From a bacterium (lineage in GTDB: Bacteria > Ratteibacteria > UBA8468): a stretch of 6,179 nt of DNA. This document shows, in pieces, positions 1 through 5,493 of the stretch. The stretch covers positions 1-6,179 of the forward strand of contig DAOVNU010000050.1 of NCBI GenBank assembly GCA_030630065.1, given 5' to 3'. The notes beneath the pieces are model-generated. The model was not told the DNA's origin. It saw nothing but the letters and a program-made list of their open reading frames with translations, and ran no database searches. Position numbers and translations under genes: made by a program. Numbering within the stretch: position 1 is the first letter of the stretch; each line of letters begins with the position of its first letter.

Positions 1-1
1 A

Positions 2-121
2 AGCGATTTCTTCTCTCTTGAATCAACAGGAAAAATTCTTCCTCATTACAAAAAGAGCATTAAAGCAATTGTTCGGAGAAATCCAGATTCATTAAAAATT
101 CTTTACTATAAAGTAGAATGA
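2..121 (+). CDS. gspK: C-terminal end of a GspK-like T2SS minor pseudopilin (partial)
   Basis: An open frame enters from the left edge and ends at a TGA at 119-121, giving 39 residues. The tail has the pattern S-x-F-F-x-(L/I)-E-S-x-G followed by a short basic stretch (IKAIVRR) and a final KILYYKVE. This resembles the end of general secretion pathway protein K, where a last beta strand of the form vkILYWre is common. GspK is the large minor pseudopilin that caps the T2SS pseudopilus tip with GspI and GspJ. Position supports the call, because gspK normally sits directly before gspL. The stop overlaps the next start as ATGA, which points to translational coupling in one operon. Only the tail is visible, so the N-terminal prepilin signal and the metal-binding region cannot be checked. 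Another minor pseudopilin is the main alternative. Confidence 0.65.
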   Translation, partial: SDFFSLESTGKILPHYKKSIKAIVRRNPDSLKILYYKVE

Positions 122-1452
122 AAAAAGGTGTCGGGATTGAAATAGGGAATAATTTTATTCGGGCAATAATTTTAAGTAAGAAGCGTCGAAAATTTAAAAT
201 TATTAAGGTCCTCAAAGAAAACTGGAACTGGAAAGACGGCGATAAATTACCGGATTCATTTAAGGAAATTTTGATTAAAGAAAAATCCCCGGTTTATCTT
301 TCTATCCCTAAGTCCATAACATTTTTCAGACCTGCCTCTTTCCCTTTCAGGAGCAGGAAAAAGATTCTTCTTGCCATCCCCTACGAAATAGAACAAACTC
401 TTCCTCTACCGGTGGAACAATTTAATTTTGATTTCTATGAATTGAAGCGGGAAAAAGACAAAACAAAAATAATGGTAGTAGCCGTCTCCCGGGAGAACCT
501 CAAAAAACTCTTAACCCCTTTTGAGAAAATAGGGGTGAAGGTCTCTTCATTGGAGACAAATAGCATTTCTCTTTTTAATCTTCTCTATCCTTTCACTGAG
601 AAGGAGGGGAAAAATCTTCTCCTTTTATCTTTAACTCAAGAGGAAGCGGTTCTGGATATTGTCCAGAATAGAATTTTAACGGAAAGCAGAGCTATCTCTT
701 TCAGCAATAGGGATGAATTGATAAAAGAAATCCTCTTGACCCAAAAAGCATTTTTCGGCAAGGAGGCATTAGAAAAAATTCTGCTTGTCGGCAACCCGGA
801 TTTAAAAAATGAACTGAAAGAGGAATTAAATCTACCGGTTATTTGTCCTGCCCCTAATCCGGAACCCTCTCTTGCTTTTGGACTTGCTTTAAAAAGGTTC
901 ATTCATTTTCCTTTAAATATTAATCTCATCCCCCGGAAAAAAAAGAGAAAAATTCTTCTCCCAAAAAAGGTTATTGCTCCCCTGGGTATTATTCTTTTTT
1001 TATTGGCTATTATTTCCCCTTTGTTCAGTTTGAAAAAGAAGGAAAAAGAGTATCGTTTATTAAAGAGGCAAATTAATGAAATCTCTAAATCTCTCTTCCC
1101 TTCATTGAAAGGAACGATAACTTTGAAAGAATTAAAAAGAAAACTGGAACTAAAAGGACAGGGCTCAGAAAAAATAGCCCTTCTCTCAGAAAAGGAAAAA
1201 TCCCCGTTGGAAACATTGAAAAGGTTTAGCACCATCATTCCTGAAGATTTAAGAATAGAGGTAAAAAATATTGTTATCGACAGAAAAATTCTGACAATCT
1301 CGGCCAATCTTCCCTCCTTAAAGGAGATTGATGAATTAAAAAAAGTTTTAAAAAACTCTTCCTATTTTGAGGAGATAAAAATAGGCGAGACGCGCTTGAA
1401 TAAGGAAAAAGGGAGGGTGGAATTCAGTATGCTTGTCATTCTGAAGCGTTAG
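118..1452 (+). CDS. gspL: GspL-like T2SS assembly platform protein (PilM-PilN architecture)
   Basis: This 444-residue protein is a bitopic inner-membrane platform component that links the cytoplasmic secretion ATPase GspE to the periplasmic part of the T2SS. Residues 1 to about 260 form a PilM/FtsA-type actin-like domain. It opens with VGIEIGNNFIRAIIL, and residues 71-106 carry the GspL/PilM signature F-P-F, then YEIEQTLPLPVEQFNFDF. A PilN-like junction (NINLIPRKKKRK, 268-278) precedes a single membrane span at about 285-304. A charged, probably coiled segment follows (305-345). The C-terminal ferredoxin-like periplasmic domain is at about 362-444, with SPLETLKRFSTIIPEDLRI typical of GspL/PilN. 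The length is close to the roughly 400 residues of classical GspL. The ATG at 118 overlaps the upstream stop (ATGA) and has no clear Shine-Dalgarno, so coupling probably drives initiation. A type IV pilus PilM-PilN fusion is the alternative, but the gspK-like tail before it and the gspM-like gene after it favour T2SS. Confidence 0.85.
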   Translation: MKKGVGIEIGNNFIRAIILSKKRRKFKIIKVLKENWNWKDGDKLPDSFKEILIKEKSPVYLSIPKSITFFRPASFPFRSRKKILLAIPYEIEQTLPLPVEQFNFDFYELKREKDKTKIMVVAVSRENLKKLLTPFEKIGVKVSSLETNSISLFNLLYPFTEKEGKNLLLLSLTQEEAVLDIVQNRILTESRAISFSNRDELIKEILLTQKAFFGKEALEKILLVGNPDLKNELKEELNLPVICPAPNPEPSLAFGLALKRFIHFPLNINLIPRKKKRKILLPKKVIAPLGIILFLLAIISPLFSLKKKEKEYRLLKRQINEISKSLFPSLKGTITLKELKRKLELKGQGSEKIALLSEKEKSPLETLKRFSTIIPEDLRIEVKNIVIDRKILTISANLPSLKEIDELKKVLKNSSYFEEIKIGETRLNKEKGRVEFSMLVILKR

Positions 1453-1473
1453 CTGAAGAATCTCTTATTAATT

Positions 1474-1968
1474 ATGGAAGTGAAAGAAAAAAATAAAGCA
1501 TTTTTTTTGGCAGGGGTTCTTCTTTTTCTTCTTCTCTTGCAATTCTTCTTTATCCCCACCTTTAAAAAAACAAAAAAAATAAATCAGCGACTGCTTAAGA
1601 CCAAAAAAGAAGTTTGTGAAATTGAGGGCTTAAAGAAAAGGTATCTCAGAGAAAAGAACTATTTGAATCTGACGGAAGAAAAGAATTTCTCTTTTTATTC
1701 CCTTGTGGAAAAATTTGCTGTGAGTTGCGGAGTGAAAGGAAATATCGTTTCCTTAAGACCTGTTAGCGCTCCCATTTCCTCCAACTATAAGAGCATCGGG
1801 ATAGAACTGAGATTGGAAAAACTTGATTTAAAAGAACTAACCCGGTTTTTAACAAAGATAGAGAATTCGTTACATCCGCTCAGCATCAACCGTCTTTTGA
1901 TTGAGCAGGATAGGGTGGGACTCTTAAAGGCAACGGTGGAAATAGTAACGATTCAGGAGATTCCATAA
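1474..1968 (+). CDS. gspM: GspM/PilO-like T2SS assembly platform protein
   Basis: This 164-residue bitopic inner-membrane protein probably pairs with the GspL-like product through their periplasmic domains. The N-terminus is cytoplasmic and charged (MEVKEKNK). One membrane helix lies at about 10-28 (FLAGVLLFLLLLQFFF). A lysine-rich heptad-like coiled segment covers about 31-63, and a ferredoxin-like domain covers about 71-164. That domain has the family pattern FYSLVEKFAVSCGVK, then a strand with GIELRLEKLDLKELTRFLTKIENS, then PLSINRLLI and a last beta strand. The length matches GspM/PilO (about 160-200). It starts 21 bases after gspL. The nearest purine patch (GAAGAA) is far from the ATG, so the ribosome site is weak. 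A GTG at 1480 is a possible alternative start. No gspN or gspD follows, so this is the last visible T2SS gene of the operon. Its stop overlaps an ATG as TAATG. Confidence 0.8.
   Translation: MEVKEKNKAFFLAGVLLFLLLLQFFFIPTFKKTKKINQRLLKTKKEVCEIEGLKKRYLREKNYLNLTEEKNFSFYSLVEKFAVSCGVKGNIVSLRPVSAPISSNYKSIGIELRLEKLDLKELTRFLTKIENSLHPLSINRLLIEQDRVGLLKATVEIVTIQEIP
1955..1960 (+). promoter_or_regulatory. Shine-Dalgarno site (AGGAGA) for the ATG at 1968
   Basis: AGGAGA lies inside the last codons of the gspM-like gene, seven bases before the ATG at 1968. The strength and spacing are like those of the two genes at the right end of the window (GGAGAGG and AGGAGAG). It is the main evidence for translation starting at 1968 rather than at the ATGs 51-66 bases downstream. 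It could be a coincidence of the codons CAG GAG ATT. Confidence 0.5.
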
Positions 1969-4900
1969 TGTTTTTGATTTTACTGCAATTTTATGGTACA
2001 ATAATTTACAAAAAAGAAATGGTTAAAATGAAAATGAAAAAATTAATATTGTTGGGAACGGTAATTTTCTTTCTCCTTGCTATTTCTTCTCTCGGGCAGG
2101 CGGCCGTTACGACAGTGGGGAGTAGTGAGGTCACTTCGGGTCAGGGAATTTTACCCAGTAGCGGACCAACGGCGGTATTGGGGTTAAATATGACGCAGGA
2201 TGCTGCGGAAACACTGACTGCGGTAACGGTGACATTTACGAGTAAAAATTCTAATGAAGCATTTGTCCAGGGTGATTTAGCCGATACCACCACTTCTCCC
2301 ACAACTGTCGCCAGTGGAGTTACTCTGTATTACGATGATGGTTCTATTACCGGAGAGTTTGATGTCAATGATACCCATATTCCCTGCAATGTTGCCGGTT
2401 GGGCTACAATAACCTTAACTCTGGTTGCCGCACATGCTATCCCTGTTAATGATACTGGGGCAAATGAGGGTGATGACTTCTTTGTGGTCATCAGAACATC
2501 GGATAATATTTCCGGTGTTTATTATACGGGTGGAGATAAGCGGGATATGTTTACTGTTTCTTTTCCTACTGCGTCAGTACAGGCTGGCGGAGTATGGAAT
2601 ACCCCAACTGGTACTCTTATTACCGACACCGTTACCTGTGAGTCACGGGTGGTGGATATAACCCCGATGAGGAGCGATACCAATACTTATACAAATACTG
2701 CTAATACCTATTATCCGGGTGATTATGCCGGGGATAGTACTTATCGCTATAAACATTTTGTCCCCTATGAACTGGAGGACCCGGATAATGATTACTACTG
2801 GTACAATAGTGGTAGTTCCTTTACCGCAAAGAGCCAGCTTTTACCAATGTTCACCTATACTGCTGTTTTAGGAATTGACTGTGCCGCTCCACGCGGTTGC
2901 CAGACAGCCATTGGTAGTGATATCGAATACTTAAGCAACGTTATCGCCACCTTTACCGATAGCGGAACAGCAGGCAACTTTGACCCTACCACCGACATCT
3001 ATGATGTTAGTTTATGGAGGGATGAAAATGATGATGGTATTTTTGATTCCTCTACCGATACCTGGCTTGATAATTCTAGCGCTTTCGTCGGCGGTGCTTC
3101 TCCCTGGACGATTACATTAACTCCAACTTCCAGCGAACCAATAGATTCCACCGTAAATAATACGGTTGATTATTTTGTTGTTATTCGCACCCATCCCTGG
3201 AGACAGGACGATCCGGTTAGAATCCCCTATGGGGCGGACTTCAAGGCATCTATTGAGTCAGGAGATGTAAACTTTTCTGTTGCTGCTCCGGCGAATGGTT
3301 TATGCAGGACGGCAGCAAATTGTAAAGAGATAAAGGCGGTCTTAGAGATGCACAATTATGTTTATAGTACCGCTCCTCCCCCTCTTAATTTCGGTCAGAT
3401 TGATGCCACAAGCGGACCGGTTCCGGTAATCGGGATTAATGCTGTCGATAGACCGGATTGGAATGAAAGCATCCTCTCCATTAAGGTAACATTTTCTGGA
3501 AATAATTTTACGCCAAGTGATTTAGCATCTTTATCCACTGGACTGAGTTCCGGGGTCTCCTTATGGAAAGACAGTAAAAGCGATGGCCATTTCGGGACAT
3601 TTGACCCAACCAGAAGCAGATACGATACGATTATTCCTATAAACACATCTTCCTGGACTGATGAGGGCGGCGGAGAATATTCTGTTATCCTTTACCCGCA
3701 GACGGCTCTTCAACTCCTTGATGATGATACCTATACCGATACTAACCGGGGAGATGACTACTTTATCTGTGTGCGGACAAGTGAGAGTATTGAATATCTG
3801 GATACAATTATTGGCGAAGTCAAGGATACAGATATTCAGTTTGGCGGAGCAAAATCTGCCAGTGGTGCTTTTACCGCCAGTGCATTAACCGCCAACGCAT
3901 ACGTTTCTTTAACCGACTTAACCTCTTATGGTCAACTGATGTCTCAGGGTGAAACCATTCCCTGCATCAAGGTTTATTGTAAGAGACCCGCCGCTACCCC
4001 TGTTTCTCTGGAATCGTTGGTTTGTCAGATTGACGACATGGGAACCGGAACCTTTGGTATCGGTGATTTGAAAAATTTAGACACAGACCCAACTGTTAGT
4101 GGTATTGCGATTTATAAAGACAATGGAGATGGAGTATTTGGTGGCGGAGATGCCGGGATAGCATTATCCAGCATAGGTTTATGTAACCTTCCGACGGAAG
4201 ATTTTTTCAGGATAGAATTAGTTTTAAATGCTGCTGACGCAATTCCAGCCGCTGGAACTACCTATTACCTCATTATTCGCACCAGCAATACTCTTGACGA
4301 ACTTAACGATATCTTTGCTATCCGTCTCTGGGGGAGTATGGTAACCGATCAGGCCTCAAAGGCGCTTGGTTTTGATGATGGGGCCGCAAAGAGCCGCACC
4401 TACGAAAGGTTGGAAACAAACATTTTAGGTCCTACACCTCCTCCACCTCCGGCTGGTTTGGGGACACCTGCTAACTTAGAAGCCATTCCCGGAGTAAATG
4501 TTATCAGTTTACGTTGGGAAGATAAATCTACTATAGAGGATGGATTCACCATACAAAGGAAAATTGCAGGAACAGGTAATTACGAGGATATCGCGGCAGT
4601 CACCGGAGGTACTTTTCCCAATAATCTTGTCACATATGATAATTTAATCACTGATGATGAGATTGATAATACCTATACCTACAGGGTGAGGGCATATGAT
4701 GTGACAGAAACGGATACTGGCTATAATTACGAATATTCTTTCTGGTCAAATGAGGTAACACGGGGATCCTATACCTTCAGTCATATCATTGGCGAGGGAG
4801 GCGGGGGAAGCGGCTGCTTTATTGCCACCGCCGCCTTTGGCACAGAGATGGCAAAAGAGGTAATTGCCTTAAGGAAATTTAGGGATAAATATCTCTTAAC

Positions 4901-5054
4901 CAGTCCTCTGGGAAGAGATTTCGTCAAACTATATTATAAAACCTCTCCTCCAATTGCCAACTTTATCCGCAACAAACCTCTCCTGAAAGCTATCGTGAGA
5001 ATGCAGTTGAAACCATTGGTCTGGTGGAGTAGATTCCTGCTTTCGCAGGAATGA
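1968..5054 (+). CDS. Large exported multi-module protein with Fn3-like domain and C-terminal CFI-box
   Basis: This 1028-residue protein is probably exported and is a candidate T2SS client. Function is unknown. Domain order: signal peptide, with basic KMKMKK then a hydrophobic core at about 25-41 and likely cleavage near Gly-Gln-Ala-Ala (43-46); four divergent beta-rich modules between about 47 and 800; a Pro-rich linker (PTPPPPP, 822-828); a fibronectin type III-like domain (about 831-930, with ISLRWEDKS and YTYRVRAYD strands); a Gly hinge (944-949); and a CFI-box from Cys950. Modules carry Asp/Asn/Gly turns that look Ca2+-binding. Twelve cysteines are present, including two CX5C pairs (305/311 and 446/452), which is unusual for a long repeat protein. 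Starting at 1968 has a good Shine-Dalgarno but adds a second hydrophobic stretch (MFLILLQFYG). Starting at 2019, 2028 or 2034 gives a normal signal peptide downstream of a promoter. Base composition is less A+T-rich than in the gsp genes. Surface adhesin or envelope-associated protein are guesses only. Confidence 0.85.
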   Translation: MFLILLQFYGTIIYKKEMVKMKMKKLILLGTVIFFLLAISSLGQAAVTTVGSSEVTSGQGILPSSGPTAVLGLNMTQDAAETLTAVTVTFTSKNSNEAFVQGDLADTTTSPTTVASGVTLYYDDGSITGEFDVNDTHIPCNVAGWATITLTLVAAHAIPVNDTGANEGDDFFVVIRTSDNISGVYYTGGDKRDMFTVSFPTASVQAGGVWNTPTGTLITDTVTCESRVVDITPMRSDTNTYTNTANTYYPGDYAGDSTYRYKHFVPYELEDPDNDYYWYNSGSSFTAKSQLLPMFTYTAVLGIDCAAPRGCQTAIGSDIEYLSNVIATFTDSGTAGNFDPTTDIYDVSLWRDENDDGIFDSSTDTWLDNSSAFVGGASPWTITLTPTSSEPIDSTVNNTVDYFVVIRTHPWRQDDPVRIPYGADFKASIESGDVNFSVAAPANGLCRTAANCKEIKAVLEMHNYVYSTAPPPLNFGQIDATSGPVPVIGINAVDRPDWNESILSIKVTFSGNNFTPSDLASLSTGLSSGVSLWKDSKSDGHFGTFDPTRSRYDTIIPINTSSWTDEGGGEYSVILYPQTALQLLDDDTYTDTNRGDDYFICVRTSESIEYLDTIIGEVKDTDIQFGGAKSASGAFTASALTANAYVSLTDLTSYGQLMSQGETIPCIKVYCKRPAATPVSLESLVCQIDDMGTGTFGIGDLKNLDTDPTVSGIAIYKDNGDGVFGGGDAGIALSSIGLCNLPTEDFFRIELVLNAADAIPAAGTTYYLIIRTSNTLDELNDIFAIRLWGSMVTDQASKALGFDDGAAKSRTYERLETNILGPTPPPPPAGLGTPANLEAIPGVNVISLRWEDKSTIEDGFTIQRKIAGTGNYEDIAAVTGGTFPNNLVTYDNLITDDEIDNTYTYRVRAYDVTETDTGYNYEYSFWSNEVTRGSYTFSHIIGEGGGGSGCFIATAAFGTEMAKEVIALRKFRDKYLLTSPLGRDFVKLYYKTSPPIANFIRNKPLLKAIVRMQLKPLVWWSRFLLSQE
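1974..2002 (+). promoter_or_regulatory. Sigma70-type promoter with extended -10
   Basis: TTGATT (1974-1979) and TACAAT (1997-2002) are separated by exactly 17 bases, and TGG at 1994-1996 forms an extended -10 element (TGn). The surrounding 1970-2018 stretch is A+T-rich and looks like intergenic DNA. Transcription would start near 2009, just before the ATGs at 2019, 2028 and 2034. If real, it allows the large exported protein to be expressed independently of the secretion operon, and it makes the first 17 codons of the long frame untranslated from this transcript. This is sequence matching by eye, with no experimental support. Confidence 0.55.
2106..4367 (+). repeat. Four divergent protein modules within the large exported protein
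   Basis: Four copies of one fold can be aligned by eye at about residues 47-200, 286-437, 471-627 and 645-800. Each has a hydrophobic beta strand near its start (VTVTF, VIATF, IKVTF, SLVCQI). Next comes a core strand plus acidic turn: GVTLYYDDGSITGEFD (117-132), DVSLWRDENDDGIFD (346-360), GVSLWKDSKSDGHFG (529-543) and GIAIYKDNGDGVFGGGD (712-728). A late strand ends in R-T: FFVVIRT (171-177), YFVVIRT (402-408), YFICVRT (598-604) and YYLIIRT (766-772). The DxNxDG-type turns in copies 2 and 4 resemble Ca2+-binding loops. Copy 1 is followed by an extra Tyr/Asp/Thr-rich linker (about 205-285). Divergence is at protein level, so these are old duplications and not DNA repeats. Confidence 0.7.
4458..4757 (+). 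other. Fibronectin type III-like domain region
   Basis: Residues about 831-930 follow a Pro-rich linker. They show the Fn3 pattern: P-A-N-L-E-A at the first strand, an ISLRWED strand with the conserved Trp, GFTIQRK for the C strand, and NTYTYRVRAYD with the conserved Tyr before SFWSNEV at the last strand. Such domains in secreted bacterial proteins usually act as spacers or binding modules. It lies directly before the Gly hinge and the CFI-box, so it probably holds the modules away from the C-terminal domain. Confidence 0.7.
4815..5054 (+). other. C-terminal CFI-box domain (putative sorting/anchoring module)
   Basis: Residues 950-1028 begin with CFIATAAFGTEMA directly after a Gly-rich hinge (GEGGGGSG). 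The pattern continues as I-A-L-R-K-F-R-D, L-G-R-D-F-V-K-L-Y-Y, then S-P-P-I-A, and ends with a basic helix-like stretch (KAIVRMQLKPLVWW). This matches what I recall as the CFI-box-CTERM domain, which sits at the extreme C-terminus of otherwise unrelated exported proteins. No transmembrane span is evident. The invariant Cys after a flexible Gly linker recalls C-terminal sorting tags such as MYXO-CTERM and GlyGly-CTERM, but the mechanism for the CFI-box is inference. The last six residues (FLLSQE) come from a palindromic repeat and are probably not part of the domain. Confidence 0.75.
5033..5052. repeat. dRS3-like palindrome (ATTCCTGCTTTCGCAGGAAT)
   Basis: The 20-base element is a perfect inverted repeat with 8-base arms (5033-5040 and 5045-5052) around TTTC. 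It fits the pattern ATTCC-N10-GGAAT of the dispersed neisserial dRS3 repeats, and similar elements followed by GACA are known to me from many other genomes. It overlaps the 3' end of the large coding region. It encodes the last residues of that protein, and the T at 5052 is the first base of its TGA stop. No U-run follows, so it is not a classical intrinsic terminator, though the RNA hairpin could protect the 3' end. There is no second copy in this window. Confidence 0.6.
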
Positions 5055-5060
5055 CAATTA

Positions 5061-5089
5061 TTAATATAGTTTCACAATTCTGTTAAAAT
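5061..5089 (+). promoter_or_regulatory. Possible weak promoter with extended -10 before the lipoprotein gene
   Basis: TAAAAT (5084-5089) is preceded by TGT at 5081-5083, an extended -10 element, and a poor -35 (TTAATA, 5061-5066) lies 17 bases upstream. Transcription would start near 5096, inside the Shine-Dalgarno of the next gene. That makes this promoter doubtful. Read-through from the promoter near 1974-2002 is an alternative source of transcript. Confidence 0.25.
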
Positions 5090-5093
5090 AAAT

Positions 5094-5100
5094 GGAGAGG
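5094..5100 (+). promoter_or_regulatory. Shine-Dalgarno (GGAGAGG) for the lipoprotein gene
   Basis: GGAGAGG ends five bases before the ATG at 5106. It is a strong site that fixes this start, and the Met-Lys-Lys signal peptide that follows agrees. Confidence 0.75.
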
Positions 5101-5105
5101 TTGGA

Positions 5106-5480
5106 ATGAAAAAGATTCTTTTGTTTTTTCCCTTGATTCTTTTTCTTGGTTGTCAATCTATTGAGGTAGTGCGTTTAGAAAAGAGAGCTTCTTCTGAGGT
5201 AACAATTAAAGAACTAAAGCAAAATCCCTCCCTTTACCTAAATAAGGTTGTAGAGATAACGGGGGAATACAAAGGATGGAAAGGAGAGGAAGGTCCGCCG
5301 GTAACCAGAAGTGACTGGGTAGTGAATGATGGCACCGGCTCCATCTACGTTACGGGAGACCCTGCCAGAGCTCCTTTTCCGAAGCAGAGCATTGGCAGAA
5401 AAATATGGGTAAAAGGAAGGGTATTAATGAAGGGAAAGCAGGTTTATCTAAAGGCAATAGAGGTAAAAATTTTATATTAA
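5106..5480 (+). CDS. Small OB-fold-like lipoprotein
   Basis: This 124-residue protein has a lipoprotein signal: MKK, a hydrophobic core (ILLFFPLILF) and the lipobox LFLGC with Cys16 as the acylated residue. Gln17 at the +2 position does not block outer-membrane sorting under the E. coli rule. After a short linker, residues about 32-124 look like an OB-fold. The stretch TIKELKQNPSLYLNKVVEI leads into a first strand, then come SDWVVNDGTGSIYVTG (69-84), IGRKIWVKGRVLMKG and VYLKAIEVKIL. This is the pattern of the OB-fold nucleic-acid-binding-like family found in envelope proteins, where the bound ligand is often unknown. I do not recognise a specific family. The gene lies 51 bases after the CFI-box gene and 13 bases before the C11 protease gene with no terminator between, so it is probably co-transcribed with the protease. 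A role as a partner, chaperone or inhibitor of a neighbour is only a guess. Confidence 0.8.
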   Translation: MKKILLFFPLILFLGCQSIEVVRLEKRASSEVTIKELKQNPSLYLNKVVEITGEYKGWKGEEGPPVTRSDWVVNDGTGSIYVTGDPARAPFPKQSIGRKIWVKGRVLMKGKQVYLKAIEVKILY

Positions 5481-5482
5481 AA

Positions 5483-5489
5483 AGGAGAG
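5483..5489 (+). promoter_or_regulatory. Shine-Dalgarno (AGGAGAG) for the GTG start at 5494
   Basis: AGGAGAG lies four bases before the GTG at 5494 and just after the lipoprotein stop (TAA, 5478-5480). It decides the non-ATG start. The first in-frame ATG is at residue 34, inside the conserved WTFMVYLDGDNN core, which is too late. Confidence 0.75.
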
Positions 5490-5493
5490 AAAG

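Noticed and set aside
1..117. Upstream noncoding region or promoter for the gspL-like gene
   Set aside because: Frame 2 is open across the whole stretch and encodes a plausible GspK tail whose stop overlaps the next start, so it is coding.
636..1307. Two long antisense open frames (636-902 and 903-1307) opposite the gspL-like gene
   Set aside because: They lie fully opposite a well-supported coding region, have no Shine-Dalgarno or neighbours on that strand, and their Ser/Phe-rich content is what the reverse of Lys/Glu-rich codons gives.
2425..3888. Other open frames inside the large exported protein gene (2425-2661 and 3661-3888 on +, 3395-3646 on -)
   Set aside because: They have no recognisable domains or ribosome sites, and the main frame shows continuous conserved modules across all of them.
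4430..4455. Cct/Cca-rich stretch as a simple sequence repeat or regulatory site
   Set aside because: It is a short Pro-rich linker between module 4 and the Fn3-like domain, with imperfect codon repetition and no sign of slippage.
5033..5075. Palindrome at 5033-5052 as an intrinsic terminator
   Set aside because: The stem is perfect, but the sequence after it (GACAATTATTAATATAG) has no run of T. I treat it as a dispersed repeat with only a possible transcript-stabilising role.
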